DNA of 64,000 bases from Pseudopyrenochaeta lycopersici (taxonomy: Eukaryota > Ascomycota > Dothideomycetes > Pleosporales > Pseudopyrenochaetaceae). A program made the translations under genes and the position numbers. The notes under the pieces are model-generated. The model was not told the DNA's origin, did no database searches, and saw nothing but the letters and a program-made list of their open reading frames with translations. Shown here in pieces: positions 1 to 9,549 of this stretch (within the stretch, counting starts at the first letter, position 1; each line of letters starts with the position of its first letter). The DNA is taken from NCBI GenBank assembly GCA_003313425.1, contig NHZP01000015.1, forward strand, positions 806,001 through 870,000, read 5' to 3'.

Positions 1-370
1 AGTTCGGCTATTGACAGATGTTGCAAGGAAACGCGCGAGTGTCGACATTGTGCTCGGAACCATTCCTATGACGTCTTTCCGAGGTTCCTAGTACCAGGGT
101 CTATTTTCTCAACCTCGAAGTCCGCCAACAGCATCATCGGACCGTCACCACAAACACCTTTCTACACATTATTTTCAGCGTTTTTAGTTTGTCTTTATAT
201 GCACAAAGAAGCTACATGTGCGAATTAGCTCGTGATTAATTTACGCGAGCATCGATAAGTTCTGGCTGAGCGCGGATATTGCAAGCTACAAAAAATCCGA
301 GGACTATCACAACCAGGAATATATGACACGTGACACAATCACGGTACCACCCAAAGCAATCATCAAAACA
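1..370. other. Upstream region of the cupin gene
   Basis: No convincing coding region is seen. The stretch just before the cupin gene is moderately AT-rich, and an alternative in-frame ATG lies at 323. The left edge may hold the flank of a gene outside the window. Confidence 0.4.
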
Positions 371-952
371 ATGCCGTCTATAGAATTGACGCCGTTATCT
401 TCCCTCCGCATCAGCGCACACTACATTCCTTCTCACTCCCTCCTTCCAAACACAACGCCTCACAACCGCCCACTCTTCATCTACCACTCCGCCTTCCCAG
501 CATCAACACCTCCCTCAGCAATTGAATCGCACCTCCCTGCCAACGGCGTCTCCCCACAATGGCGATATACCATGTACTCGCAAACCCACTACCACTCGAC
601 AACGCACGAAGTGCTGTGCGTCTTCAATGGCCGCGCTAAGCTGTTATTTGGGGGCGAACAGAACCCAGACAAAGTCGAGACCGAAGTCAAGGCTGGGGAT
701 GCCATCGTGGTTCCTGCAGGAGTGGGGCATATGTTGCTGGAAGATTTGGAAGGTGAGTTCCACATGGTAGGGAGCTATCCGAAGGGGTGTAGCTGGGACA
801 TGTGCTATGGGAAGCGTGGGGAGGAGGGAAAGGCAGAAGCGGTTGGGAAGGTGCAGTGGTTTGAGAAGGATCCGCTGTATGGGGATGATGGGCCGGTGCT
901 TTGGAGTAGAGAGGAGCTAGAGAAGAGGTGTGGTGGTAAGAGTGAGCTGTGA
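371..952 (+). CDS. Cupin-fold protein, YjlB-like
   Basis: Single-exon gene for a protein of about 193 residues. The cupin core is visible in the middle: a YSQTHYHSTTHEVLCVFNG segment (HxH, then a downstream E) supplies the first metal-binding motif, and GDAIVVPAGVGHMLLED supplies the second motif with its PxGxxH. A GSYPKG segment follows, as in the single-domain cupins annotated like Bacillus YjlB. These proteins are small cytosolic metal-binding beta-barrels of unknown substrate, so no reaction is assigned. An in-frame ATG at 323 would add 16 residues. The start at 371 is preferred because the family-like sequence begins there. The gene is convergent with the mitochondrial K+/H+ exchange gene downstream. 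The family call is secure; the function is not. Confidence 0.85.
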   Translation: MPSIELTPLSSLRISAHYIPSHSLLPNTTPHNRPLFIYHSAFPASTPPSAIESHLPANGVSPQWRYTMYSQTHYHSTTHEVLCVFNGRAKLLFGGEQNPDKVETEVKAGDAIVVPAGVGHMLLEDLEGEFHMVGSYPKGCSWDMCYGKRGEEGKAEAVGKVQWFEKDPLYGDDGPVLWSREELEKRCGGKSEL

Positions 953-1233
953 GAATGAACGACCTGGCTTGTTGATGTCCCTGGGGATATTTTGGCAAGA
1001 ACGACCGAAATGCAAAAGACAATCTTGAAGTCGAGCAATTCATGAATTATACTCTACACTGGCATCGTAGGCTCGGTTTACACATCATAGTCGTACAAAG
1101 CATCATGTCTTCATGAGCGTGAAATACATGGAAACACCAAACAACCACCCGACAGATCCTAACCCATGGTATCGTACACTTCCAAACGCCAACGGGCCCA
1201 TGCAACTCAAAATGACGGCCAAGATCTGTTGAG

Positions 1234-2241
1234 CTAGGTTTTCGGTGGATTCTTCGCCTTCTCCCCACTTTCCATCTTGTTGGGGCCCTCTTCGGCAACA
1301 TGTTCCGCCTCCTCGTGTATCTTGGCCAGGATATGATCCGGTAGCGCATCCTTCGCGCGCTCCCCACTCTTCCCCGCTGCCTTCTCCTGCTCCAGCTTCT
1401 CCTCCAAGAGCTCCTCCTTTGTCTTGATGCTCTTCTCCACCTGCTCTACCGCCCTCTCAATCTCGACCTCCATGTCTGGCAGCTTGAACTGCTCAGCGAT
1501 CAGCTTGCCATTCCAGCGCTGCAGGACCATGACGTCCTCGGTCTCGTTGTTGGTCTGCTGATGTACGACGTTGGCTACTTCTCCAGCTTGTTTCTCGGTC
1601 GGCCGGGGAGCGGCGCGCGAGATCTGGCGAGTCGGGTACATGAGGCCTGCTGTGTAGACCTCGTCGAGCGCCCACGAGGGGTGAGGTTTGGGGAGGTTGT
1701 GTTTTAAGAGGAACTCGAGATGTTTGGAGCCGCTCAGCGCTTTCCAGTGCGACCACGCCCGGTACAGGACATAGAAGAAAGGAAGATTGGGCACAACCGG
1801 TACCAGCATGAAAGGTGCAGTGAAGGGCATAATAATGACGCTCCAGATCAGCTTGGTGCGGTGCATGCTCTGGCGCTCCTTGGCTAGCTTCTCCAAAATG
1901 GCGGGTACTTTTTGTTGCTGCAGATAGCGGCCTGGAAACATAACCTCATATTTCGTCTTTCCGTCTATGATGTCCTGCTTTCGCTTTGCAGTGAGCGCTG
2001 GTATGGTTTTGAGCCCCCATTCTTCGTAGGGAATGCGCTTCAGGGCCTGGTTGCCGTAGAATGTGACCTTCTTCTTCCAATTGCCCACGGCTTTGTCGTC
2101 CTTCTCCCATGCAGCCCACGTCTCATTGGCTTTTATGGTGACTTTGTCGAGGAGAGAGCGATCTGCCGGGGCCTTCTCGTGCAGCTTCTCACAGTAGATT
2201 AGCGAGCGGCGCGTGGAAATAGGCAGCAGGAAGAGGCGCAT
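1234..2241 (-). CDS. Mitochondrial K+/H+ exchange-related protein (Mit_KHE1 family)
   Basis: Single-exon gene for about 335 residues. The N-terminus beginning MRLFLLPISTRRSLIYC, followed by KVTFYGNQALKRIPYEEWG, is the signature of the fungal Mit_KHE1 family (yeast YDL183C type), inner-membrane proteins linked to mitochondrial potassium/proton exchange. One long hydrophobic stretch near residues 130-165 (IWSVIIMPFTAPFMLVPVVP) could span the membrane once or as a hairpin. The C-terminal quarter is charged, rich in Glu and Lys, and probably coiled coil. The open frame continues upstream to 2328 without an ATG, so the ATG at 2241 is chosen; it also matches the family start. The gene is head to head with the Srf1-like gene, about 580 nt apart. 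The role is taken from the family, not from the sequence. Confidence 0.88.
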   Translation of the reverse strand: MRLFLLPISTRRSLIYCEKLHEKAPADRSLLDKVTIKANETWAAWEKDDKAVGNWKKKVTFYGNQALKRIPYEEWGLKTIPALTAKRKQDIIDGKTKYEVMFPGRYLQQQKVPAILEKLAKERQSMHRTKLIWSVIIMPFTAPFMLVPVVPNLPFFYVLYRAWSHWKALSGSKHLEFLLKHNLPKPHPSWALDEVYTAGLMYPTRQISRAAPRPTEKQAGEVANVVHQQTNNETEDVMVLQRWNGKLIAEQFKLPDMEVEIERAVEQVEKSIKTKEELLEEKLEQEKAAGKSGERAKDALPDHILAKIHEEAEHVAEEGPNKMESGEKAKNPPKT

Positions 2242-2821
2242 TGTGCAGGTGCCCTCGCGAAGGTGTGTGGTCGCAGAGCGCGCGTTTAGGTAAGCGCGCA
2301 ATGGCGCGGATTGAGCAGTGGTTCTCAAAGAAAAGCCGTTTGAAACATGACGCAGATGCAGGCGCGTGGAGGCGGGTTATGCGAATGTTTTACAACAGGA
2401 TGTGAAATTGCATTGGGAAAATTCCCCCAAGGGCCAGGCCAAGGTTGTGGCAATGACCTCACGGTGCTTTGCTGCGCCATGCTTGTTTCGCTACCGCGAC
2501 CCTGATCGGCAGGACTGACAAGCAATCTCCCCAACGACGCCGCGCGCTCCCGGCCAACGCTCGACGACCCCAGCTGGACTCCCGCGGTTCAGCTCGTCAC
2601 GGCACCCATCTCTGCGCTGTCCTGGCCCTAGGCGAATAGAAAAAGACGCCGAGCATGCTGTCGTCGCGCGTCGTCTACTTTGCTCCCACGTAATCGCCCC
2701 CGTCGCCCGTTCACCGCCAAGCAGGCCAGCGCCCTCGAAGCCTGCCTCCGCGCGACTTGTAGTGCTTGGTGACGAGGACCGGCTGCTGCGACGAGGACGC
2801 CCCTCCCAGCCTGTGGCGAGA
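2242..2821. other. Divergent promoter region, KHE-like / Srf1-like genes
   Basis: A GC-rich intergenic region of 580 nt between two divergently transcribed genes. No RNA gene or repeat is seen. Long overlapping open frames here are artefacts of high GC content. Confidence 0.4.
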
Positions 2822-4153
2822 ATGACCAGCAAGTCCATGGTCGAACGCAGAAAGAGCGACAATGGCAACGCCAACCCCAACGGCACCTCGCCCTTCCTCC
2901 GCCCGGACGCCGCCCAGGGGAGCGCCCAAACCTCGTCGAGCAGCACCTCGACGGCCAACCGCCTCCTCCCCTCGCCCATTCCGCCGCCCACCGCCTCCTC
3001 CGTCTGCTCCCACCGCCCCCAGTCGAGAGTCAGCGCCGTCTCTGCCATTTCGCGCGACGAGAGCGACGGCCTGGCTGTGCGGAAGAGCCAAAGCCACTCC
3101 GTCTCGAGCACTCCCCACACGCTGGCCTCGTCGAACCGGAGCCTGAACGCCGAGAACAGGGAGAACAGGGAGAAGCAGCGTGCCGTGCGGACGCTCCCTC
3201 CCTGGGTCCAGTCGGCCGACGAAGACGAGAATGTCGATGCCACCTCCCTCCTCCTTCCCCGGACCCCTTCCTCCGCCCGCCCCGCCTCCCACCACTACAT
3301 GCCCACGCCCAAGTCCAGCGTCCCTGGCCGCAAGTTCGACCATGCCCGCGAAGGCGCCCCAGTAACCCTCTCCACCCCCGTCAGCGACAGCGCCTCGAAA
3401 TGGAAGGCATTTGCCCAGTCATCCAACTTCGAGCCAGACCGCCCCGTCTCCTCCCGCGGCCAAGTCGTCGACGATGACTGGATGAAGGAGAACATGCCTG
3501 ATCTCGAGCAGAAATGGGAGCCCATCGACAATGGCGATGACCAGGAAAAACTCAAAGGCTTCTGGCTGTTCAGCCCCCAGAAGAGGAAACGCAAGATTGT
3601 GCGCTTCCACAAGACCATCCTCAACCATCCAATGGTGCCCGCCGTTATCCGCATGGTCGTCCTTACATTCTCCATTCTGGCCCTCTCCCTTGCAGGCGCC
3701 ATATATCACAAGTCAGACAGCAGGGGTTGCGTCAACAACTCGTCAACCTGGATGGCTATTATTGTCGACGTTGTTGCTATCTGTTATACCGTATACATTA
3801 CCTACGACGAGTACACGTCGAAGCCGCTCGGCCTACGCTCACATAATGCTAAAATGTCTCTCATCTTTCTGGATCTTGCCTTTATTGTATTCGAATCCGC
3901 CAACTTGAGTCTGGCTTTCCAGGCGCTGACGGACGAGAAGTGGGCGTGTAGAAACTCGCAAGATCCACTGTATTGTCCCTACACACGCGCGATTTGTGTA
4001 AGACAGAAGGCCTTGACTGGTACCCTGTTGATTGCACTGCTGGCATGGCTGAGCACATTTACAATAAGTACTCTAAGGTACACCAGCATAATCAAACAGT
4101 CCAAGAATTACATCGCTGACATGTACAGATTGATTAACCGCGTCGCGAGGTAG
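2822..4153 (+). CDS. Four-TM membrane protein, Srf1-like (putative phospholipase D regulator)
   Basis: Single-exon gene for about 443 residues. The first roughly 260 residues are Ser/Pro-rich and predicted disordered, with many phosphorylatable Ser/Thr-Pro sites. A basic stretch (KRKRKIVRFHKT) then precedes four hydrophobic segments: around VIRMVVLTFSILALSLAGAI, MAIIVDVVAICYTVYIT, LIFLDLAFIVFESANLSLAF and LTGTLLIALLAWLSTFTI. A long disordered N-terminus followed by four C-terminal membrane spans is the layout of fungal proteins annotated as Srf1, the yeast regulator of phospholipase D Spo14. Two cysteine-containing loops lie between the spans. The open frame upstream of 2822 starts only at a non-ATG codon, so this ATG is chosen. 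That it is an integral membrane protein is clear; the Srf1 assignment is moderate, because it rests on remembered family features rather than a search. Confidence 0.75.
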   Translation: MTSKSMVERRKSDNGNANPNGTSPFLRPDAAQGSAQTSSSSTSTANRLLPSPIPPPTASSVCSHRPQSRVSAVSAISRDESDGLAVRKSQSHSVSSTPHTLASSNRSLNAENRENREKQRAVRTLPPWVQSADEDENVDATSLLLPRTPSSARPASHHYMPTPKSSVPGRKFDHAREGAPVTLSTPVSDSASKWKAFAQSSNFEPDRPVSSRGQVVDDDWMKENMPDLEQKWEPIDNGDDQEKLKGFWLFSPQKRKRKIVRFHKTILNHPMVPAVIRMVVLTFSILALSLAGAIYHKSDSRGCVNNSSTWMAIIVDVVAICYTVYITYDEYTSKPLGLRSHNAKMSLIFLDLAFIVFESANLSLAFQALTDEKWACRNSQDPLYCPYTRAICVRQKALTGTLLIALLAWLSTFTISTLRYTSIIKQSKNYIADMYRLINRVAR

Positions 4154-5043
4154 CACCTCCTATGCCGGCCTGAAGATCTTCACAAACTCTCCACAACCGT
4201 ATCAACACCTTTGTAACACTACTTTCTTCTGTTCAGCATCGGACTGATCCTACTTCCGCTCCAGGCACCACAGTATGCCTCTTCAAGTGCCTGCAATTCC
4301 GCCCATACGGTGGCGGCGCGGCATCCTCCCACACTCGCACAATCTTCGTTTTCCCTAGTCATTTGCGTTTACATTCGCAGTCTCTTTGATTGGCTTTTTT
4401 TGGGTTCTTTGGCTGGCATCAGCGAGGCGTTAGGATTGGGCGGCTTCTTCCTCTTTTCTCCAACCACTTCGAACGACTGCTCATGCGCACCTGTCTGCGC
4501 ATCCTGATGCTTCCTTTATCTGTCTGTTGAGAAGAAGGTCGGTATCAGAGTTTGCATCTTGGGGGGCCGAGAGATAGTATGTGTAAGAGAGAGCCACTGG
4601 GGTCCATAGATTGAAGATGCAGAAGTATCTAGTATAGAGAGCGAAGGGGAAACCCTAAGTACATATTTGCTAAAAAACAATGAAAACACATTATTCCATT
4701 CTGCTGTTGCTTGTACTTGTGCCTGATCTACAAGTCAATACCAATGATTATATCTTTTCTCCTTCTTTCCAGCAGACCCTAAGAGACAGCGATGATGGTG
4801 TTCCAAAAGACAGTTTAGTATTCCCGCATTTTGCAGCTCCTAAGGCGAGCCTAGAGCTATTTGCTGGCCATGAAGTTTGGAGAAATTTTGACCTCGGATG
4901 GATATTGACAACACGTTATGAGTGAAATGTTACTTTGCATATTGAATTGAAACAGGCTACAATGGAATACAATTCCTCCCTCTAGGCCACTAGCTCATGA
5001 TAACCCGCTTGTTCAAGCCATGCATATCTCTCCACACATATTC
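4154..5043. other. Intergenic region between Srf1-like and SDR genes
   Basis: Contains the 3' flanks of two convergent genes. An 81-codon open frame at 4680-4925 begins with a hydrophobic, signal-like stretch but has no supporting context and is not called. No RNA gene is seen. Confidence 0.4.
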
Positions 5044-5973
5044 TTACATACTAGTGTACCCGCCATCTACAGGCAGCCCAATCCCAGTGATCCAGCCCGC
5101 ATCTTCGCTCGCCAGAAAGACAGCCGCACGTGCAATGTCCTGCGGCGTTCCCAGGCCACGGAACGGATGCTGCGCTTCAATTTGCTTCTTGATTGGATCT
5201 GCTTCTGGCGTGAGCATGCCGTGGATGAAAGACGTCTGCGTGTAACCTGGACACAGCGCATTGACGTGGATCCGGAGTGCCGCGCAGTCCCAGGCAGCGA
5301 CCTTTGTCAAGCCCATTACTGCGTGCTTGGAGGCTACATATGCCGCTGTACAGGGGTCAGTGGGCTGTGTTTTCATCTAGTCATTCCTTTCGCTCCAGAC
5401 TCAAGCTGGGTGTGGCGATGCAGAGGAAAAATCATGGAATGGTCACTCACAGACACCAGGCCCGCCACCGAGGCCAAAAACACTCGCTAAATTGATAATC
5501 CAACCTCGATCGCCATTCGGTCCTGGCTCTTGGTCTTTCATCTGCCTGGTAGCATACTTGGTACCCAAAAACACGCCTTTGACGTTGACATCCAGCGTCT
5601 TCTCCAGCGCACTCTCTTCAAACTCCCAGACGGGCCGCTGACCATGCTCACCAGCCTCCATGGCGATTCCCGCATTGTTGACCATGATGTCCAATCTGCC
5701 GTACGTCTCAACGGCCTTTTGGACGAGCGCCTCAATGTCCACTGCCTTGGTGGTGTCGCATTTTTGGAAAATGACTTTGGTGCCAAGCTTCTCGACCTCC
5801 TGGACAGTCGTCAGGTCTGAAGCGTCGGTGCGGAATTCCGTGCGAGCTTCTTGTCGCAGGTCAGAGCACACGAGGGAGGCGCCTTCGGCGGCGAAGGCAA
5901 GCGCTGTTGCGCGGCCTATGCCGGACGAGGAGCCCGTGATGACGGCGATCTTGCCGGAGAGACGGCCTGGCAT
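5044..5973 (-). CDS. Short-chain dehydrogenase/reductase (classical SDR)
   Basis: Two exons, 5451-5973 and 5044-5345, joined across a 105-nt intron with a GTGAGT donor and a TACAG acceptor. The product is 274 residues, the normal length for a classical SDR. The nucleotide-binding loop TGSSSGIGRA sits at the N-terminus, NNAG stabilises the central sheet, and the catalytic Ser lies in INLASVFG. The splice junction rebuilds the catalytic YxxxK as YVASK. The C-terminal PGYTQTSF and DGG motifs are standard. An acidic residue after the second strand (CSDLRQE) favours NAD over NADP. Such enzymes oxidise or reduce hydroxyl and keto groups on small molecules; the substrate cannot be read from sequence. 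The gene stands alone between unrelated genes, so there is no pathway context. Confidence 0.93.
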
Positions 5974-6994
5974 AATTGTGTTTATTGTTTAATCTTCAAT
6001 CACTGGAGATGTTCAAAGGTAGCCAATAAGTTTGTGGGTTAATAAAGTGCCGAGGCTGTAGTGCTCTTTGTTGTCAATGTGTATATGTTAATCCCCAAAT
6101 AGTGGTAGCTTGACGACAATAATGGAAAGTCAAGCTATAGCTATTCTTGGGAGGAGGAGCGAGAAGACAGGAGTAATAATGTATTAGTGAACAATCTTTT
6201 CCAAAGGGGAGGCCAGAATATATATTCTTTGGGTCAGCCATCCGTCCTTCGAACAAGAGCTGTAGTGAGGGGCTAATGCGGAGTACATCCTCGGTCTGAC
6301 GAGTAAGCTCTATGACAAGCACGAGCTACCTTTCCAGAGCCCTATAGCGTCTTGAAATAGCAGGTCTCGGCCCTTTGGAAGTCTATACTTGCCTTGAATA
6401 CTTAATTCCGGAAAGAGGCCTGATATGAACGTAGGATAGGGGGCATGGATAAGGAACGCGGAGGTTTTGCTGCTACAAAGTTCCCATGAACATTTGTCAG
6501 CCTCTAATACACCATCACACAGTATGAAGCTTTATTCATTCCAGAATGATCCAAACACATCAGAACGTTTGTTTTGGAAGATGTCCAGTAGTGGTTAGGC
6601 CTGTGGAGATCCGGCATGCTCCGGTAAGAAGGCAATAAGGATGACCCTATTGTCGATATTGGGATAGCATCAAGACTATTTCTCTCCTAGCAATATCATA
6701 GGTGCATAAATCAAAACCAATACATTTGATATGAGATTGAATGGACTCAAATGCTGTAGCATCTCAGACCCCGGTTGGAGCAAGGTGAGATGTGGGGCAG
6801 TCTCGCCTAACGCGCATTGCTCAAAGAGCAGTTCCAGCCGAAAAGCTTCAAAGTACGTCATACCAAATGCACCACGGAGAAAGTGACGGCTCGGACCAGT
6901 ATCATAGTTTTGTCATCAACTAATTGCCAGTAAACTTCCAGCGAGCCCAAGGTTCTTCGATCAAGCTGAAATACAATCAGCGCCTACAACCACT
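5974..6994. other. Divergent promoter region, SDR / TatD-like genes
   Basis: About 1.0 kb, comparatively AT-rich. No convincing coding region, RNA gene or repeat is seen. It must hold the promoters of both flanking genes. Confidence 0.4.
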
Positions 6995-8218
6995 ATGGCA
7001 TCAGCTGGCAGCAAGGATGCATCCTTCCCATGGCATCTTGGAGTCTACGACGCTCACTGTCATCCTACAGACACAATGTCTAGTATTGAGACGATACAGA
7101 AAATGAAGGCGCGGGTTCTTACTGTCATGGCCACTCGAGCAGAAGACCAAGATTTGGTTACATCAGTTGCAGATAAGCATGGCGTAAAGTCATCTGATGA
7201 AGAGAAATGGTCAAGAGAGGAATGCATCGTACCATGTTTTGGCTGGCACCCATGGTTTGCACACCAGATGTTCATTGACGATGAGGACGGCACCGATGTA
7301 GAGGCTAAAGGACAACCTAAACTCGAGGGCGATGCGAAGATATCGCACTACCAGAAAGTTCTCCAGCCGGCTCGATCAGACCCCCTGAGCGAAGAAGACC
7401 GTCAGATCTTCCTCTCATTCCCAGATCCAACATCCTTCACCACATTCCTAAGGCAGACACGGCAATACCTCGAGCAGCACCCCTACGCTCTTGTGGGCGA
7501 GATTGGTCTCGATCGCTCCTTCCGGCTCCCAGAAGCCTGGAACGAAGACCCTGATCTCTGGTCTAAACGGGATTGTAAACTCACGCCTGGAGGTCGTGAA
7601 GGTCGGCGTCTGACACCATTCAAGTGTAACCAACAGCACCAGAAGAAGATCTTCAAAATGCAACTGCAGCTGGCAGCGGAGATGGGTCGTGCTGTGAGTG
7701 TGCATGGCGTGCAAGCTCATGGCCTGGTATTGGACGCGCTGTCGGAGACGTGGAAAGGCCACGAGAAAGAGGTATTGAGTAAGCGGGAGCGCAAGAAGCG
7801 GGGACAGGACCACCCATCTGTAGAGGCAGACATGGATGCCAGTGATAGCAGTAAAGCTGAGAAGCCGAAGCCGTACCCACCGCGAATATGTCTGCATTCA
7901 TACTCTGGGAATGCATCAAACTTCAAGCAATATCTCAACCCTGCCATACCTGCACAGATCTTCGCATCCTTCAGCACAGCCATCAATTTGTCCGATGCGA
8001 TGGATGAGGAGACACCGGCATCTTTTAAGGAGATGATCAAGACAGTGCCAGATCATATGTTGCTTGTCGAGAGCGATTTGCACACTGCTGGGGAAGAGAT
8101 GGACAGGAGACTGGAGGATATCGTGCGGAGAATATGCAGAATAAAGGGTTGGGGACTAGCAGAGGGCGTAGAGCAGCTGGGAAGGAATTGGAAAGCCTTC
8201 GCTTTTGGTGGGAGTTAA
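6995..8218 (+). CDS. TatD-family metal-dependent hydrolase (Scn1/Cut9-interacting-like)
   Basis: Single-exon gene for 407 residues. The metal ligands of a TatD TIM barrel appear in order: the paired histidines of YDAHCHPTD near the N-terminus, the Glu of GEIGLDR, a His in AVSVHGVQAHG, a His in CLHSYSGN and the Asp of VESDLHT near the C-terminus. The length exceeds bacterial TatD (about 260) because of charged insertions, including a Lys/Arg/Asp-rich segment before the CLHSYSGN strand. This expanded form is typical of fungal proteins annotated as Cut9-interacting protein Scn1. TatD enzymes are exonucleases or related phosphodiesterases; the fungal form has also been tied genetically to the anaphase-promoting complex in fission yeast. 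All ligands are present, so an active enzyme is likely. Confidence 0.88.
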   Translation: MASAGSKDASFPWHLGVYDAHCHPTDTMSSIETIQKMKARVLTVMATRAEDQDLVTSVADKHGVKSSDEEKWSREECIVPCFGWHPWFAHQMFIDDEDGTDVEAKGQPKLEGDAKISHYQKVLQPARSDPLSEEDRQIFLSFPDPTSFTTFLRQTRQYLEQHPYALVGEIGLDRSFRLPEAWNEDPDLWSKRDCKLTPGGREGRRLTPFKCNQQHQKKIFKMQLQLAAEMGRAVSVHGVQAHGLVLDALSETWKGHEKEVLSKRERKKRGQDHPSVEADMDASDSSKAEKPKPYPPRICLHSYSGNASNFKQYLNPAIPAQIFASFSTAINLSDAMDEETPASFKEMIKTVPDHMLLVESDLHTAGEEMDRRLEDIVRRICRIKGWGLAEGVEQLGRNWKAFAFGGS

Positions 8219-8550
8219 GTACCATAGCAAAGTAATATCTAAATATCTTCACGGCGTCGTACATGAGCGAAGGCAATACCTGAACAGACGTCAGAAGCCC
8301 TTCAGTGGCGTATGGCTTGCCAGCCTTGCTCTACAAATCGTCACGAAGGTAGCCAGGCATCACCAGGCAGAGCAAGAAATATATGTGCACATGTATGGAG
8401 ATTGTATTCAGTATGTCAAACCTTCGAGAGGTACAACCCTGACCGTCAACGCCTGTTGCTTCGTGAATTCAACCCCAAATCCCCAATTACATGTCATTAA
8501 TCACTCATGTGCCTCGAAACCCCCATTCTCGTGTCGCCATGTCAGAATGT
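8219..8550. other. Intergenic region between convergent genes
   Basis: A 332-nt convergent intergenic region holding the 3' flanks of the TatD-like and F-box-like genes. Nothing else is seen. Confidence 0.4.
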
Positions 8551-9549
8551 TCAGATGATGAATCCAACCTCCGCGGTGGTACCACTGGTGGCTATGGCAG
8601 CGGTCAAGTCGTCGATGAATGTGGCTTGCGGGCCAGCACCGGGCTCAGCGACCTCCTCGCCAAACTCGTCCTCGTAGACAGTGATTCGCTTAGCGATGGT
8701 GTCATACTGCCAGTCGCCGTAGAAGATCTTGTTGGTGCTCAGGCCCTCTCGGTAGAAGGACAGGTCTTTGAACATGTCCGGGTGGCCCCAGCCTGGGATA
8801 TTCTCTCCGGGGTTGAGCTTGCGGACGGTGATGCTCTGGAGATTCGTCAAGCCACTGAGAAGCAAGCCTAAGTGGAGGTAGAAGTCAGTGAATACCTGAT
8901 GAAAGAAGTGTATAGAATTGGCTTACCAAGCATGGTGCGATACCCGCCTCCGTAGACGAATGGGCCGGTGAAAGCGAGGTCGTCGGCATGATGCTTGTTG
9001 ATAGCGTCGATGATCCGGCCGTCCGACTCTTTGAAGTCGACATTCTCGGTGTCCTGAAAGTGCTCCCAAGCCCACTCGTACCCGTACTTTGGCGCTCCCA
9101 GAGCCTCCGCAACGATAACAATGTTACGTACATAGGTTGGCAGTACAGGAAAGGCGTTCAAGAGAGAAAGAAAATCTTTGATGCAGGCATACCTAGGGTA
9201 GATGATCACATTCTCGCCAACAGACTTGAGGAATGGCCCCTCTACGGCACCGCAGATACGCTTGCTGAGAAGACGCATGTCCGCAAGCTCGCCAGGTTTG
9301 TTGAAGAATGACGCGATCTCGCCGATCAGCTCGCAGGGGAGATAGGGGAGTCCCTGATCGTTCAGTATTCAAAAGCTCTCCTGTAGGAACCGGTCAAAGC
9401 TATAGGGTACTTACGGCTATGTCGTTGTCGTCGATGTCCGGAAGGCTTGCAAGGTGCACGATCGCACCTAGAGCTGTCAGCGTGATTCACTTCGCGCAGC
9501 CAAGAGGTAATCTCTCACCTTTGATCAACATCTTAGTTGTATCGTTCAT
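8551..9549 (-). CDS. F-box-like protein of unknown target
   Basis: Four exons: 9519-9549, 9415-9467, 8927-9353 and 8551-8867. All three introns are short with GT..AG ends, and the coding length comes to exactly 276 codons including stop. Exon 3 opens with GLPYLPCELIGEIASFF followed by DMRLLSKRICGAVEGPFLKS. This resembles the N-terminal half of an F-box (LPxEL..EI...... LR.LSK....A..P.L) as seen in many lineage-specific fungal F-box proteins. The remainder includes a segment around YRTMLGLLLSGLTNLQSITV that looks like a single leucine-rich strand. F-box proteins recruit substrates to SCF ubiquitin ligases. Neither the partner nor binding to Skp1 can be shown from sequence, and the box is weak. 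The gene is real on splice logic; the family call is moderate. Confidence 0.72.

Noticed and set aside
4680..4925. 81-codon ORF starting with a hydrophobic, signal-like stretch
   Set aside because: No cysteine pattern, no splice partner, and the composition after the hydrophobic start is not protein-like; it lies in the 3' region of the Srf1-like gene.
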